NCBI RefSeq assembly: GCF_002291145.1
Contig: NZ_NTGE01000206.1
Span: 1-32,313 of the forward strand
Length of the DNA: 32,313 bases
DNA from: Streptomyces sp. SA15
Lineage (GTDB): Bacteria > Actinomycetota > Actinomycetes > Streptomycetales > Streptomycetaceae
Direction of reading: 5' to 3'
Positions 23,720-31,606 of this stretch are shown here, in pieces. Position numbers and translations under genes: made by a program. Below the pieces are notes generated by a model, which saw only the letters and a program-made list of their open reading frames with translations, was not told where the DNA came from and made no database searches. Within the stretch, counting starts at the first letter, position 1; each line of letters starts with the position of its first letter.

Positions 23720-23734
23720 AGGTTTAGCCTCACC
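23720..23734. promoter_or_regulatory. Iron-box-like motif upstream of the small secreted gene
   Basis: AGGTTTAGCCTCACC resembles half of the Streptomyces DmdR iron box (TTAGGTTAGGCTCACCTAA), with one extra base in the left arm and one mismatch in the right. GCCTC (23727-23731) can also pair with GAGGC (23736-23740) as a hairpin. The position fits a repressor site for the minus-strand gene. Weak evidence only. Confidence 0.3.
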
Positions 23735-23802
23735 AGAGGCCCGTGCATGCCAAATCCTTCCACCTTCACCCAAACGGCATGAATAGGGGCAAAGCGGCGA
23801 TT

Positions 23803-25689
23803 TCAGGCGGCTCCGCCCTTCGAATCCTTCTCGTCGTCGACGATCTCCGCGTCCACCACGCCCTCCTCGTCCGGCGCACTCTGCTGGTCGGAGGCATGGC
23901 CGGAGGCGCCCTGCGCTTCGGTCGCGCCGCCGGCGGCGGACGCGGACGCGTACATCGCCTGGCCCATCTTCTGGCTGACGGTGGCGAGTTTCTCGACGCC
24001 CGTGCGCAGGGCGGCCGTCTCGGCGTTCTGGTCCAGGAGCTGCTTCAGTTCGGTGGCCGCCGACTCCACTTCCGTCTTGGTGTCGGCCGGGATCTTCTCG
24101 TCGTTGTCGCGGACGAACTTCTCGGTCTGGTAGACGAGTTGCTCGGCCTGGTTGCGGGTCTCCGCCGCCTCCCGGCGTTTGCGGTCCTCCTCGGCGTACT
24201 GCTCGGCCTCCCGCATCATGCGGTCGATGTCCTCCTTGGGAAGGGCGGAGCCGCCGGTCACGGTCATCTTCTGCTCGCGCCCCGTCGCCAGGTCCTTGGC
24301 GGAGACATGCATGATGCCGTTCGCGTCGATGTCGAAGGCCACCTCGATCTGCGGCACTCCGCGAGGCGCGGGCGGCAGGCCGGTGAGGTCGAACACGCCG
24401 AGCTTCTTGTTGTAGGCGGCGATCTCGCGTTCGCCCTGGTAGACCTGGATGCCGACCGAGGGCTGGTTGTCGGTGGCGGTGCTGAAGATCTCCGAACGGC
24501 GGGTGGGGATCGTGGTGTTGCGTTCGATGAGCTTGGTCATGATGCCGCCCTTGGTCTCGATGCCCAGGGACAGCGGGGTGACGTCGAGCAGGAGGACGTC
24601 CTTGACGTCGCCGCGGATGACGCCCGCCTGGAGGGCCGCGCCGACGGCCACGACCTCATCGGGGTTGACGCCCTTGTGCGGGTCCTTGCCGGTGAGTTCC
24701 TTGACCAGGTCGGTGACGGCGGGCATCCGGGTGGAGCCGCCGACGAGGATGACGTGGTCGATCACGGAGAGCTTGATGCCGGCGTCCTTGACCGCCTGGT
24801 GGAAGGGGGTCTTGCAGCGGTCGAGGAGGTCGGCGGTGAGTTCCTGGAGCTGGGCGCGGGTCAGCTTCTCGTCGAGGTGGAGAGGGCCCTCGGCGGAGGC
24901 GGTGATGTAGGGAAGGTTGATCGTCGTCTCCGACGAGCTGGACAGCTCGATCTTGGCCTTCTCGGCGCCCTCGCGCAGCCGCTGCACGGCCATCTTGTCG
25001 TTGCCGAGATCGATGCCGTACTGGCCCTTGAACTTCTTGATCAGATGCTCGACGATCCGCTGGTCCCAGTCGTCGCCGCCGAGGTGGGTGTCGCCGTTGG
25101 TGGCCTTGACCTCGATGACCCCTTCGCCGATTTCCAGCAGCGACACGTCGAAGGTGCCGCCGCCGAGGTCGAAGACGAGGACGGTCTGCTCCTCGCCCCG
25201 GTCGAGGCCGTAGGCGAGGGCGGCCGCGGTCGGCTCGTTGATGATCCTGAGGACCTTCAGGCCGGCGATCTCCCCGGCCTCCTTCGTCGCCTGCCGCTGG
25301 GCGTCGTCGAAGTACGCGGGGACGGTGATCACGGCGTCCGTGACGTCCTCGCCGAGGTAGGACTCCGCGTCCCGCTTCAGCTTCTGCAGCACCCGAGCGG
25401 ACAGCTCCTGCGCCCGGTAGCGGGTGCCGTCGATCGAGCCCTGATCGGGGAAACGCCAGTTCCCGTCCCCCATGTGCCGCTTCACGGAGCGGGCGGTGCG
25501 CTCGATGTTCGTCACGGCCTGCCGTTTGGCGACCTCGCCGACGAGCACCTCGCCGTTCTTGGCGAAGGCCACGACCGACGGTGTGGTCCTGGCCCCCTCC
25601 GCGTTCGCGACGACGGTGGGTTCGCCGCCCTCCAGGACGGCCACCACCGAGTTCGTCGTCCCCAGATCGATTCCGACCGCGCGTCCCAT
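23803..25689 (-). CDS. dnaK: DnaK (Hsp70) paralogue, stand-alone
   Basis: 628 aa. ATG at 25689 with GGAAGGGGA upstream. Full Hsp70 layout: nucleotide-binding domain starting GRAVGIDLGTTNSVVAVLEGG, phosphate motif VFDLGGGTFDVSLLEIG, VPAYFDDAQRQATKEAGEIAGLKVLRIINEP, HVILVGGSTRMPAV; linker DVLLLDVTPLSLGIETKGG; substrate domain with NTTIPTRRSEIFSTATDNQPSV and YQGEREIAAYNKKLG; helical lid; variable C-terminus rich in Ala then acidic (VVDAEIVDDEKDS). No grpE, dnaJ, clpB or hspR is adjacent, so this is probably a second dnaK rather than the main operon. The substitution FDDAQ where many actinomycete DnaKs have FNDSE fits a paralogue. A HAIR operator 74 nt upstream predicts HspR-controlled heat induction. 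Confidence 0.96.
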   Translation of the reverse strand: MGRAVGIDLGTTNSVVAVLEGGEPTVVANAEGARTTPSVVAFAKNGEVLVGEVAKRQAVTNIERTARSVKRHMGDGNWRFPDQGSIDGTRYRAQELSARVLQKLKRDAESYLGEDVTDAVITVPAYFDDAQRQATKEAGEIAGLKVLRIINEPTAAALAYGLDRGEEQTVLVFDLGGGTFDVSLLEIGEGVIEVKATNGDTHLGGDDWDQRIVEHLIKKFKGQYGIDLGNDKMAVQRLREGAEKAKIELSSSSETTINLPYITASAEGPLHLDEKLTRAQLQELTADLLDRCKTPFHQAVKDAGIKLSVIDHVILVGGSTRMPAVTDLVKELTGKDPHKGVNPDEVVAVGAALQAGVIRGDVKDVLLLDVTPLSLGIETKGGIMTKLIERNTTIPTRRSEIFSTATDNQPSVGIQVYQGEREIAAYNKKLGVFDLTGLPPAPRGVPQIEVAFDIDANGIMHVSAKDLATGREQKMTVTGGSALPKEDIDRMMREAEQYAEEDRKRREAAETRNQAEQLVYQTEKFVRDNDEKIPADTKTEVESAATELKQLLDQNAETAALRTGVEKLATVSQKMGQAMYASASAAGGATEAQGASGHASDQQSAPDEEGVVDAEIVDDEKDSKGGAA

Positions 25690-25762
25690 CGCTCTGTCCC
25701 CTTCCTCCGCCGAGTTCCTCCGCCAGGAAGCCTCCCGTGGTCTCCCGCACTCCAGCCCAAAA

Positions 25763-25783
25763 CTTGAGTGGCCTCTTGTCAAG
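25763..25783. promoter_or_regulatory. HAIR (HspR) operator upstream of dnaK
   Basis: CTTGAGT-N7-TGTCAAG matches the HspR-associated inverted repeat CTTGAGT-N7-ACTCAAG at 12 of 14 positions. It overlaps a perfect CCTCTTG-T-CAAGAGG palindrome (25772-25786) and, on the minus strand, a TTGACA -35 hexamer (25782-25777). It lies 74-94 nt upstream of the dnaK start. The -10 candidate (TGGGCT after a 17-nt spacer) is weak. Confidence 0.8.
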
Positions 25784-25826
25784 AGGATTGCCAGCGGGTG
25801 GCTTCTTTCTCAGTGGCCGACTCTCA

Positions 25827-26585
25827 TCAAGGAGACGGGTACCCCAGTGGGCGCTCGTCGTGCCGCCCGCCCCGCAGGGCGACGGCCCGCCGGGGACGGT
25901 CGGTGATCAGCACGTCCACCCGGGGGTCGGCGAGGAACACCTGCATCGGGAGGTCGTCGTTGACCGTCCACACCATGCTGAACAGGCCCTGCCGGGCGGC
26001 CTCCCGCAGCACGCCCGCGCGAGCCAGCCGGTGGTGCACGGCGACCCCGCTCGCACCGCAGGCACGCACCCGCCGCATGGGCAGCAGCTCGCTCAGCCGG
26101 GTGCCCGCCAGGCGTGCAGCGCCGATCTCCTTGCGGTCGCGGCCCAGGGACAGGGCGGTGCGCACGAGGGGGTACGCCTGGCTGATCGCGGCGACGGAAC
26201 GGTCCTCCAGGGTCGTGGCGACGAAACCGTCCAACCCGAGCAGGGTGATCGCCCGGTCGATCACGTCGCGCTCGTAGCCCACTTCCTTCAGGTCGAGGTG
26301 CCCCACCAGCTTCCCGGCGATCAGGGCCATGACCTCGTCGACGACGGGCACGGCGTATCCGGCGCGCTCGCTCAGCTCGGCGTGGGTGAGCCGGGACAGC
26401 GGCGGGCCGGTGTGCGCCACCCGGGGGTCGTGGTAGACGACGAGGACGCCGTCGGCGGTGCGCCGGATGTCGAACTCGACGTACTCCGCGCCGGACAGGA
26501 TGGCGTCCTCGTACGCCTCCCAGGTGGCGGCGCCGGCTCGCTCGGATCCTCCGCGGTGGGCGGAGACGGCGGGTCGTCGCGGCAT
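25827..26585 (-). CDS. Glycerophosphodiester phosphodiesterase (GDPD)
   Basis: 252 aa. ATG at 26585; its GGAGGTGA ribosome site overlaps the stop of the upstream CorA-like gene, so the two are coupled. GDPD motifs: SAHRGGSERAG (catalytic HR), AEYVEFDIRRTADGVLVVYHDP (metal-binding E-x-D and catalytic His), then GHLDLKE, and near the end VWTVNDDLPMQVFLADPRVDVLITDRP. No signal peptide, so probably cytosolic hydrolysis of deacylated phospholipids to glycerol-3-phosphate plus an alcohol. Its pairing with a cation transporter fits the metal need of GDPDs only loosely. Confidence 0.93.
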   Translation of the reverse strand: MPRRPAVSAHRGGSERAGAATWEAYEDAILSGAEYVEFDIRRTADGVLVVYHDPRVAHTGPPLSRLTHAELSERAGYAVPVVDEVMALIAGKLVGHLDLKEVGYERDVIDRAITLLGLDGFVATTLEDRSVAAISQAYPLVRTALSLGRDRKEIGAARLAGTRLSELLPMRRVRACGASGVAVHHRLARAGVLREAARQGLFSMVWTVNDDLPMQVFLADPRVDVLITDRPRRAVALRGGRHDERPLGYPSP

Positions 26586-26592
26586 CGTCGGG

Positions 26593-27981
26593 TCACCTCC
26601 CGGAGGGGGATCGGGGCGCGGGCACCGGAAGGGGGTGGCCGTCGGGCTGCGACAGGAGGCTGCCGGAGCGTCTGCTGACCCGCCTGAGCAGGACGTATCC
26701 GATCACGACGAGGACCACGAAGGGAAGCCAGGCCAGCGCGTACGCCGTGCCGTACTCCCGCAGGTCGAGGATGGAGCGGTCGGCGTGGACGTTCGTGCCG
26801 TTGATCCCGAAGAACGTGAGCAGCAGGGTGGGCGGCAGGGCGATCAGGGTGGCGGCGGCGACGAGGGCTGAGACGGTGCGGTCGCGGCGGTCGTCGCGTT
26901 CGGCGAGTTCGGCGTCCAGGGCGGCGGAGCGGGCGTTGATGACGGAGGTCAGCCGCTCGACCATGCGGGCGGAGTTCTCGAGGCTGTCGCGGATGCCGAG
27001 GGCGTCGCGCAGGGAGGACTGGAAACGCTCCATGAGCATCTCCGGGATCAGCAGGCTGTCCACGTAGGCCTCGACGCCGAAGGCCAGGTCGAGTTGGAGT
27101 TCGTTCACTCCGGCGGAGAGCCGGGAGATGAGGGAGCGGACCTCGTACGGAGAGTCCGTCATGGCCCGTTCGTTGGCCCGCATGGTCTCGAAGGCGGCCA
27201 GCCGGGTGCGCTGCAGGACGGCGAGGGCGGAGATCATGCCGATGGCGACCAGGGCGAGGCCGTTCTCCACGTGCGGGGCCCAGCCTGCCTGGACGGAGAC
27301 ACCGCGGCCGTGGGCGGAGAGGGTGACGCCGTGGTTCCTGAGGTTGGGCGGCATGGCGTCGTCGAGGTCCGCCGTGTCGCTCACCGGCATCCGGCCGCGG
27401 TAGACGATCTCGTTCAGCAGGGCGGGCCTGCGGGCCGCGTCGTCGATGCCGGTGCTCATCAGGTCGCGCCTCAACTGTCCGCCGGGGAAGACGAGTTGGT
27501 GCACGTTCTGGCCGAAGGCGAGAGGAGCCGGCCGGGCGAGCCGTTCGTTCAGCACGTCCAGCAGCGGCCGGCCGCGGAGGGTGATCCGCCCGCGGTCGAA
27601 GCAGGTGTCCGCCAGCCAGGAGGCGAGGGCGCCGGGTGCGGTCTCCGCGGCGAAGAAGCAGTCCACGAGGAGCGTGACGTCGCCGCGCGGGGTGGCGAGG
27701 ACCATCACCTCGGCCGAGGCGAGGGCGAGACCGTGGTCGCCGCGCGGGAGCCCGATCTCCCGAGGCGTCAGGCGCTCGGCGAGGACCGGCACGGGGAGCA
27801 CCGCTTCGCTGGACCTCAGGTGCGGCTCGAAACGGCCGAAGTCGAGCCGGTCGACGAGACCGCCCAGCGGGGAGCCTTCCGGACGCAGCCGCCCGTCGAG
27901 ACTGAACAGCATGAGTACACGGGTGAGTTCACGAGTGGCGGAGTCAAGCACCGTCGCACCACCGGCCGTTGCCGTCACCAT
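26593..27981 (-). CDS. CorA-like (2-TM-GxN) divalent cation transporter with GIN motif
   Basis: 462 aa. ATG at 27981 with GGAAGGAC upstream. A long soluble N-terminal part (about residues 1-370) is followed by a helical stretch (LERFQSSLRDALGIRDSLENSARMVERLTSVINARSAALDAELAERDD pattern) that matches the CorA stalk. Two closing TM helices follow: TVSALVAAATLIALPPTLLLTF and YALAWLPFVVLVVIGYVLLRR. The motif after TM1 is FFGINGTN, i.e. GIN in place of the GMN of classical Mg2+-transporting CorA. GxN variants occur in divergent members, including zinc-type ones. The substrate cation is not predictable. Translationally coupled to GDPD. Confidence 0.82.
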   Translation of the reverse strand: MVTATAGGATVLDSATRELTRVLMLFSLDGRLRPEGSPLGGLVDRLDFGRFEPHLRSSEAVLPVPVLAERLTPREIGLPRGDHGLALASAEVMVLATPRGDVTLLVDCFFAAETAPGALASWLADTCFDRGRITLRGRPLLDVLNERLARPAPLAFGQNVHQLVFPGGQLRRDLMSTGIDDAARRPALLNEIVYRGRMPVSDTADLDDAMPPNLRNHGVTLSAHGRGVSVQAGWAPHVENGLALVAIGMISALAVLQRTRLAAFETMRANERAMTDSPYEVRSLISRLSAGVNELQLDLAFGVEAYVDSLLIPEMLMERFQSSLRDALGIRDSLENSARMVERLTSVINARSAALDAELAERDDRRDRTVSALVAAATLIALPPTLLLTFFGINGTNVHADRSILDLREYGTAYALAWLPFVVLVVIGYVLLRRVSRRSGSLLSQPDGHPLPVPAPRSPSGR

Positions 27982-28038
27982 CGAAGTCCTTCCGACACCG
28001 TCCTGTTCCTACCCTGCCCCACGGCCCTGAACCGATGT

Positions 28039-28072
28039 CGTGCAGGCCGCCCGTACCGGGGCGGCCTGCACG
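28039..28072 (-). terminator. Strong hairpin after the OsmC gene
   Basis: CGTGCAGGCCGCCC at 28039-28052 pairs exactly with 28059-28072 across a 6-nt loop (14 bp). It lies 28 nt past the OsmC stop in the direction of transcription and upstream of the CorA-like start, so it should isolate the two transcripts. GATGTCTTGTC is directly repeated just beside it. Confidence 0.8.
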
Positions 28073-28100
28073 ATGTCTTGTCCGAAGATGTCTTGTCGGG

Positions 28101-28529
28101 TCAGGCCAGCTTCGCCGACAGCGTGATCGGTACGGCCTTCAGGGCCTGGCTGACCGGGCAGTTGACCTTGGCCTCCTCGGCGGCGGCGACGAAGCCGTCC
28201 TCGTCGAGGCCGGGGACCGTGCCCTCCACGGTCAGGTGGATGCCGGTGATGCCCTCACCGGGCTGGAAGGTGACGTCGGCGGAGGCGACCAGCTTGGTGG
28301 GCGGGGTGCCGGCGCCGGCGAGGGCGTGCGAGAACGCCATGGAGAAGCAGCTGGAGTGGGCGGCCGCGATCAGTTCCTCGGGGCTGGTCTTGCCGCTCGG
28401 CTCCTGGCTGCGGGCAGCCCACGTCACCGGCTGCTCGTCGATGGCGCCGGAGGAGTCGAAGGTGACGACACCGTTGCCCTCGAGCAGGTTGCCTTCCCAA
28501 ACGGTGTGTGCGGAGCGCGTGGTAGCCAC
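28101..28529 (-). CDS. OsmC-family peroxiredoxin
   Basis: 142 aa from the GTG at 28529. AAAGGA lies 6 nt before this GTG but directly abuts an upstream ATG at 28535, so the GTG start (ATTRSAHTVWEGNLLEG) is preferred. The two redox cysteines of OsmC/Ohr are present: AAAHSSCFSMAFSHAL and AKVNCPVSQALKAV. The conserved Glu/Arg region is WAARSQEPSGKTSPEELIAAAHSS. The family reduces organic hydroperoxides using lipoylated proteins or thiols. A perfect 8-bp inverted repeat sits in its promoter region and a strong hairpin follows it. Confidence 0.93.
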   Translation of the reverse strand: MATTRSAHTVWEGNLLEGNGVVTFDSSGAIDEQPVTWAARSQEPSGKTSPEELIAAAHSSCFSMAFSHALAGAGTPPTKLVASADVTFQPGEGITGIHLTVEGTVPGLDEDGFVAAAEEAKVNCPVSQALKAVPITLSAKLA

Positions 28530-28542
28530 GGTCATTCCTTTC

Positions 28543-28587
28543 GTGTGATCCCCGTTTTTCCGGGTTACGGACCCCATCCGATCACAC
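28543..28587. promoter_or_regulatory. Inverted repeat in the OsmC promoter region
   Basis: GTGTGATC (28543-28550) and its exact complement GATCACAC (28580-28587), spacer 29 nt. Just inside the left arm CCCG (28551-28554) pairs with CGGG (28561-28564) around a T-tract. It could be an operator for OsmC or a terminator for the gene ending at 28594, since both share this 64-nt gap. Confidence 0.45.
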
Positions 28588-28593
28588 TCCGGC

Positions 28594-30393
28594 TCAGCTC
28601 ACCCGGAAGACCGGCCCACGTGCGGTGAACGGAAGGTGAGCACCCTGGGGAATCAAGTAGGCATGCTCGCGCCGCACCCGCAAAACGTCGCACCAGCCGT
28701 CGGTGATCACCAGGATCGGCGCACCGGGCGGGAAGTCGTCCGCGCGGTGCAGCAGGTCGATGCCGGGCTGCAGGACGGTGCCGCCGCGGCCGTGCACCCT
28801 TACCCGGCCGGCGATGTCCGTGACCGGCAGATACCCGGCGTCGTGCGGGGCCGCGTCGCAGAAGACGACGCGGGCGGCCGGTACGTCACGGGCCTCGGCG
28901 TAGGAGGCGATGGCGCCGAGTGCCTTGCCGAGCAGGACCCGGTTCATGGAGCCGGAGGTGTCGAGGACGACGCCGAAGGTGCAGCGGGCGATCTCCTCGG
29001 GCGGGAAGTACCGGCCCGCGCGCGGGATGTCGGGCGTCGACGACTGGCGGCGCGAGGGACGGGCGTAGGACCGGACCGGCTCGGGGCGGGGCACGAACTC
29101 GTCGAACCAGCGGGCGAGTCGGGCGTCCCAGGGCAGGGGCGGGTGGCTGAGGGCGCGGATCTCCTCGATCAGACCGCCGGGCAGGAAGCCGCGCTCCTGC
29201 TGCTGATGCAGGTCCAGGCCCCGGGCGAGGCCCCGGCGGTAGAACTCGTCGAGGTCGACGTAGTCGCGGGACGAGCCGAGCGGACCGCCGAGGATGTCAC
29301 CGACACCCTTGCCGCGCGGGGTGGACAGGCGGCGCTTGCGGCGCAGGTCGCCGGCGATGCGGTCGTAGACCTCCTCGGCGGACAGGCCCTTCAGCTCCGG
29401 GTCGTACAGCAGTCCGTCGGGCATCGTGCCGACCTGCATCTCGCACAGCCAGCCGTTGATGACGTAGTCGGCGGCGATGTTGAACAGGTACGGGTCGCGG
29501 GTGCCGCAGCGGTCGCCGTGGCGCAGGGCGGCGTGCAGCATCTCGTGGGCCAGGATGAACCGCCACTCCTCGTCCTCGAAGTCGCGGAGGGGGTTGATGT
29601 AGATCTCGCCGGCCTCCGTGTCCACGGCGGCGATGTCGATGCCGTGGGCGCGGTTGAGTTCGGGGTCGGCGACGAGTTTCATGCCCGCCGCGATGCCGCC
29701 GAGCAGGGGGTAGGAGGAGATGAACCAGCTCAGCGCCCGTTCCCACGGCCGTTTGCGGACCGGGTCGTCGTCCAGGGAGTCCCGGCGACCGCCCGCCATG
29801 TCCATCGCGGCGGACATGGTGCCGGTGAGGGCACGCGCGAACGCGAGCTGCCAGTCCGGGGGCTGTCCGGCCCATTTCGGCCAGGTCAGGAGCAGTTGGT
29901 CGGGCTCTGAGCCGGCCGTGCCGCAGCGCTCGTACGCCGCGGGCAGCCCGTCGCGGCGCCAGCGGGCGGCGAGCTGTTCCTCGTCGCCGTCCGGGTAGGT
30001 GGTGGGCAGATGCTCGGGGGTCAGGCCGATGGGGAAGGTGAGCAGGAAGCGGTTGACGACGACGCAGCGGGCGGCGAGGTCGAACCGGTCGGGCTGCTCG
30101 CGCACTCCCGTGGCCGCCGGGACGTGTCCGAAGCCGACGTGGAGGGCGGCGTGGGCGATGGCCCAGGCCCAGGCTCCGGGGTCGGCGAGCCGGTCGGGGT
30201 GTGCGTGCACCTCCCCCTCGGAGTCGACGCGGACGAGGCCGTCGCGGGGCGCCAGGTCGCATTTCTCGTCGCGGCAGCTGCTCAACCCCAGGGAGCGCAG
30301 CGCCGGGTTGGCCCGCACCAGCGCCAGCCCCGCCTCGAAGGCCTCGCCTGCCAGGTCCCGTTTCTTCCGCCCCTTCGTGCGGGTACGGCTCAT
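28594..30393 (-). CDS. DUF2201-type zincin metallopeptidase with C-terminal VWA-like domain
   Basis: 599 aa. ATG at 30393 with GGAGG about 10 nt upstream; the start overlaps the stop of the MoxR gene by 4 nt. Zincin signature ILAHEMLHAALRHGDR (HEMLH at 283-287) and, 20 residues on, NIAADYVINGWL, whose Asp is a likely third metal ligand. The N-terminal region contains a matching but degenerate pair, AHAALHVGFGH (81-90) and LAARCVVVNRFL, so the metallopeptidase unit looks duplicated with the first copy dead. The C-terminal third is VWA-like, with MIDAS start VVLDTSGSM and later VITDGWCD. Such proteins act as partners of MoxR-type AAA ATPases. There is no signal peptide, so it is cytoplasmic. 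The biological role is unknown. Confidence 0.9.
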   Translation of the reverse strand: MSRTRTKGRKKRDLAGEAFEAGLALVRANPALRSLGLSSCRDEKCDLAPRDGLVRVDSEGEVHAHPDRLADPGAWAWAIAHAALHVGFGHVPAATGVREQPDRFDLAARCVVVNRFLLTFPIGLTPEHLPTTYPDGDEEQLAARWRRDGLPAAYERCGTAGSEPDQLLLTWPKWAGQPPDWQLAFARALTGTMSAAMDMAGGRRDSLDDDPVRKRPWERALSWFISSYPLLGGIAAGMKLVADPELNRAHGIDIAAVDTEAGEIYINPLRDFEDEEWRFILAHEMLHAALRHGDRCGTRDPYLFNIAADYVINGWLCEMQVGTMPDGLLYDPELKGLSAEEVYDRIAGDLRRKRRLSTPRGKGVGDILGGPLGSSRDYVDLDEFYRRGLARGLDLHQQQERGFLPGGLIEEIRALSHPPLPWDARLARWFDEFVPRPEPVRSYARPSRRQSSTPDIPRAGRYFPPEEIARCTFGVVLDTSGSMNRVLLGKALGAIASYAEARDVPAARVVFCDAAPHDAGYLPVTDIAGRVRVHGRGGTVLQPGIDLLHRADDFPPGAPILVITDGWCDVLRVRREHAYLIPQGAHLPFTARGPVFRVS

Positions 30394-31451
30394 CGGCGTG
30401 CCTCCACCAGGCGTGGCATGTCCCGCGCCGCCTCCACCAGGAACCAGGCGGGCAGCACCGGGTTGCCGTCGGCGTCGGAGGCGATGACGCTCTGGGCGAC
30501 CTCCACGGAGATCTCGGCGAGCTGCACGAGCAGTGACTTGGCGCGGTACGCGGTCTGACGGCCGTTCGCCGACATGTGGTCCTTGCTCACGGGCAGTTCC
30601 TTGATCAGGCGGCCGCGGAAGGAGTCGGCGAGGTAGTAGAGCAGGTCGCGGTCCTGGATGCGGGCCGGCCAGCGGGCGTCGCCCTTGAGGATCGCCTCGA
30701 TGCCGTACTGGCTGCGGACGATCTTGACGTAGCCGCAGAAGGCGATGGCGTGCGCGGGCGTCAGCGTGCCGTGCGCGAGGATCTTCAGGGTCTCCTCGTC
30801 GAGGCCCTGGCCGAAGGAGTGCAGGGCGTCGGAGAGCATGTGCCAGGAGCGGGGCGTGGAGAACGGCTCCTCGGTCTTGGGCGGCTTGGACCACAGCTGG
30901 TCGGGCCGGTCGGTGAGGTGGTCCAGGATCCAGGGGTGGATGCCGTTGTTGGCCGCCCAGGTCAGCCAGTCCTTCGCGGAGGCCTCCAGGTGCACGTGGG
31001 TGAGGCGGTTGACCAGTGCGGAGGCGATCGGGCGGGCGAGGGCGTTGTCGGTGGCGCGGTTGCCGGCGCCGATCACGATGGAGCCCGCGGGGAGTTCGTA
31101 GTTTCCGATACGGCGGTCCAGGATCAGCGAGTAGAACGCCTTCTGCACGTCCGGTGTGGCCGCGTTCAGCTCGTCCAGGAACAGGCAGTACGGCTCGTCG
31201 CGGGCGATGGTCTGAGGCGGGCAGAACACCGAGCGTCCGTCACGGATCTGGGGCACGCCGATGAGGTCCTCGGGGGCGAGCTGGGTGCCCAGCAGGCTCA
31301 CGCACTCCAGCCCGAGCGACGCGGCGAACTCCCGTACCAGAGAGGACTTGCCGATGCCGGGGGCACCCCAGACGAAGACCGGCCGCACGGTGGCGAGGCC
31401 GAGCAGCAGTTCGGGGATACGGGAGGGCGTGACGGTGACAGCTGCCTGCAC
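30390..31451 (-). CDS. MoxR-type AAA+ ATPase
   Basis: 353 aa. GTG at 31451, chosen because a near-perfect AAAGGAGGT lies 8 nt upstream; the longer open frame is not supported. Walker A WGAPGIGKSS (about 28-37), Walker B CLFLDELNAA (about 89-98), sensor 1 VIGAGNRATDNA, and Arg-rich motifs in SALVNRLTHVHL. This is the MoxR/RavA branch of AAA+ proteins, chaperone-like ATPases that remodel or load cofactors onto client complexes with a VWA partner. The downstream zincin-VWA gene overlaps by 4 nt, so the pair is translated together. Clients are not evident from the window. Confidence 0.93.
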   Translation of the reverse strand: MQAAVTVTPSRIPELLLGLATVRPVFVWGAPGIGKSSLVREFAASLGLECVSLLGTQLAPEDLIGVPQIRDGRSVFCPPQTIARDEPYCLFLDELNAATPDVQKAFYSLILDRRIGNYELPAGSIVIGAGNRATDNALARPIASALVNRLTHVHLEASAKDWLTWAANNGIHPWILDHLTDRPDQLWSKPPKTEEPFSTPRSWHMLSDALHSFGQGLDEETLKILAHGTLTPAHAIAFCGYVKIVRSQYGIEAILKGDARWPARIQDRDLLYYLADSFRGRLIKELPVSKDHMSANGRQTAYRAKSLLVQLAEISVEVAQSVIASDADGNPVLPAWFLVEAARDMPRLVEARR

Positions 31452-31606
31452 GCAGCGAACCTCCTTTGCGCCTAAACCGGCGCCGCTCTCGCGGATGTGG
31501 TTGCTCGCCGTTGAGGTTCTCAATTGATGGTTGCGGTCGTCATCCGAATATTCGCGGAACGGCCGCCGTAGCCGTACCACCTGAGCCACCCAGCGGAAGG
31601 CGTGGT
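31452..31606. other. Promoter region of the MoxR/zincin-VWA operon
   Basis: A 155-nt gap, AT-rich for this genome. It holds three perfect palindromic elements: TTGAG-GTT-CTCAA (31511-31523), TCAATTGA (31520-31527) and CGAATATTCG (31545-31554). Any of these could be an operator. No confident -10/-35 pair was found. The downstream border is the consensus ribosome site of the MoxR gene. Confidence 0.5.

Noticed and set aside
23743..25767. A 674-codon plus-strand open frame opposite dnaK
   Set aside because: Antisense shadow; the minus strand is unambiguous Hsp70.
28530..28535. ATG at 28535 as start of the OsmC gene
   Set aside because: The AAAGGA ribosome site abuts it with no spacing, whereas the GTG two codons later has a normal 6-nt spacing.
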